This document shows positions 63,984 to 64,000 of a stretch of 64,000 nucleotides of DNA, one piece after another. The notes beneath the pieces were generated by a model. It did not search any database. It saw only the letters and a list, made by a program, of their open reading frames with translations, and was not told the DNA's origin. The translations under genes and the position numbers were made by a program. Origin of the DNA: an uncultured Lachnospiraceae bacterium (GTDB lineage: Bacteria; Bacillota; Clostridia; Lachnospirales; Lachnospiraceae); contig CATOJY010000010.1 of the NCBI GenBank assembly GCA_951800685.1, positions 29,141 to 93,140 on the forward strand, read 5' to 3'. Every line of letters begins with the position of its first letter. The first letter of the stretch is position 1.

Positions 63984-64000
63984 AAAAAAAGTCGCCTCCT

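Overview
The window looks like a chromosome segment from a Gram-positive Clostridia bacterium, most likely a gut-type Lachnospiraceae member (inference). Reasons: strong AGGAGG ribosome binding sites throughout; the S10-spc-alpha ribosomal supercluster in Firmicute order with a KOW-domain RNA-binding gene between map and infA; a zinc-type S14; an AddAB recombination pair; a PPi-type phosphofructokinase; and lipoproteins with long Glu/Ala-rich linkers. No tRNA, rRNA, CRISPR array, insertion sequence or phage gene was seen.

Layout. 1-1.8 kb: two permeases of a nucleoside-type (BMP) ABC importer, the first cut by the window edge. 2.0-5.9 kb: a membrane-anchored endonuclease/phosphatase-fold protein, a small heptad-repeat coiled-coil protein, and a KtrB-KtrA potassium uptake pair. 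6.1-13.5 kb: addB-addA. 13.7-17.7 kb: cysK followed by the methionine importer metN-metI-metQ. 17.9-22.4 kb: an AraC regulator and two GH13 alpha-glucosidases whose specificity residues differ (Ala versus Val after the nucleophile). 22.6-27.6 kb: glycogen phosphorylase, a LacI-type regulator with two abutting operators, and PPi-type phosphofructokinase. 27.7-39.8 kb: a sugar-utilisation locus. It holds a TIM-barrel isomerase, RbsD pyranase, zinc dehydrogenase, an M24-fold protein lacking most metal ligands, a two-permease Rbs-type ABC importer and a Gfo/Idh oxidoreductase, with a divergent LacI regulator and a PfkB kinase. CG-centred palindromes around TAAAACGTTTTA mark it as one regulon. 39.8-43.2 kb: truA and the ECF transporter module. 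43.4-46.2 kb: an M15 peptidase and a chemoreceptor sitting between ecfA1 and rplQ. 46.4-64 kb: the complete run from rpsJ to rplQ on the minus strand.

How it works together. The left and middle parts are scavenging and carbon metabolism: alpha-glucosides are cleaved by the GH13 pair, glycogen by GlgP, and hexose phosphate enters glycolysis through a predicted PPi-dependent PFK. The substrate of the LacI-controlled sugar locus cannot be read from sequence, and its gene set does not match a plain ribose operon. The right part is translation and secretion machinery.

The least explained signals are (i) a family of repeated stem-loops in the spacers of the ribosomal supercluster, several placed about 14-17 nt after a stop codon and with compensating changes in the stem; (ii) the atypical sugar locus with its creatinase-like, metal-ligand-depleted M24 protein; and (iii) a spacer before the Gfo/Idh gene that carries an operator, two interleaved complementary segments and a terminator.
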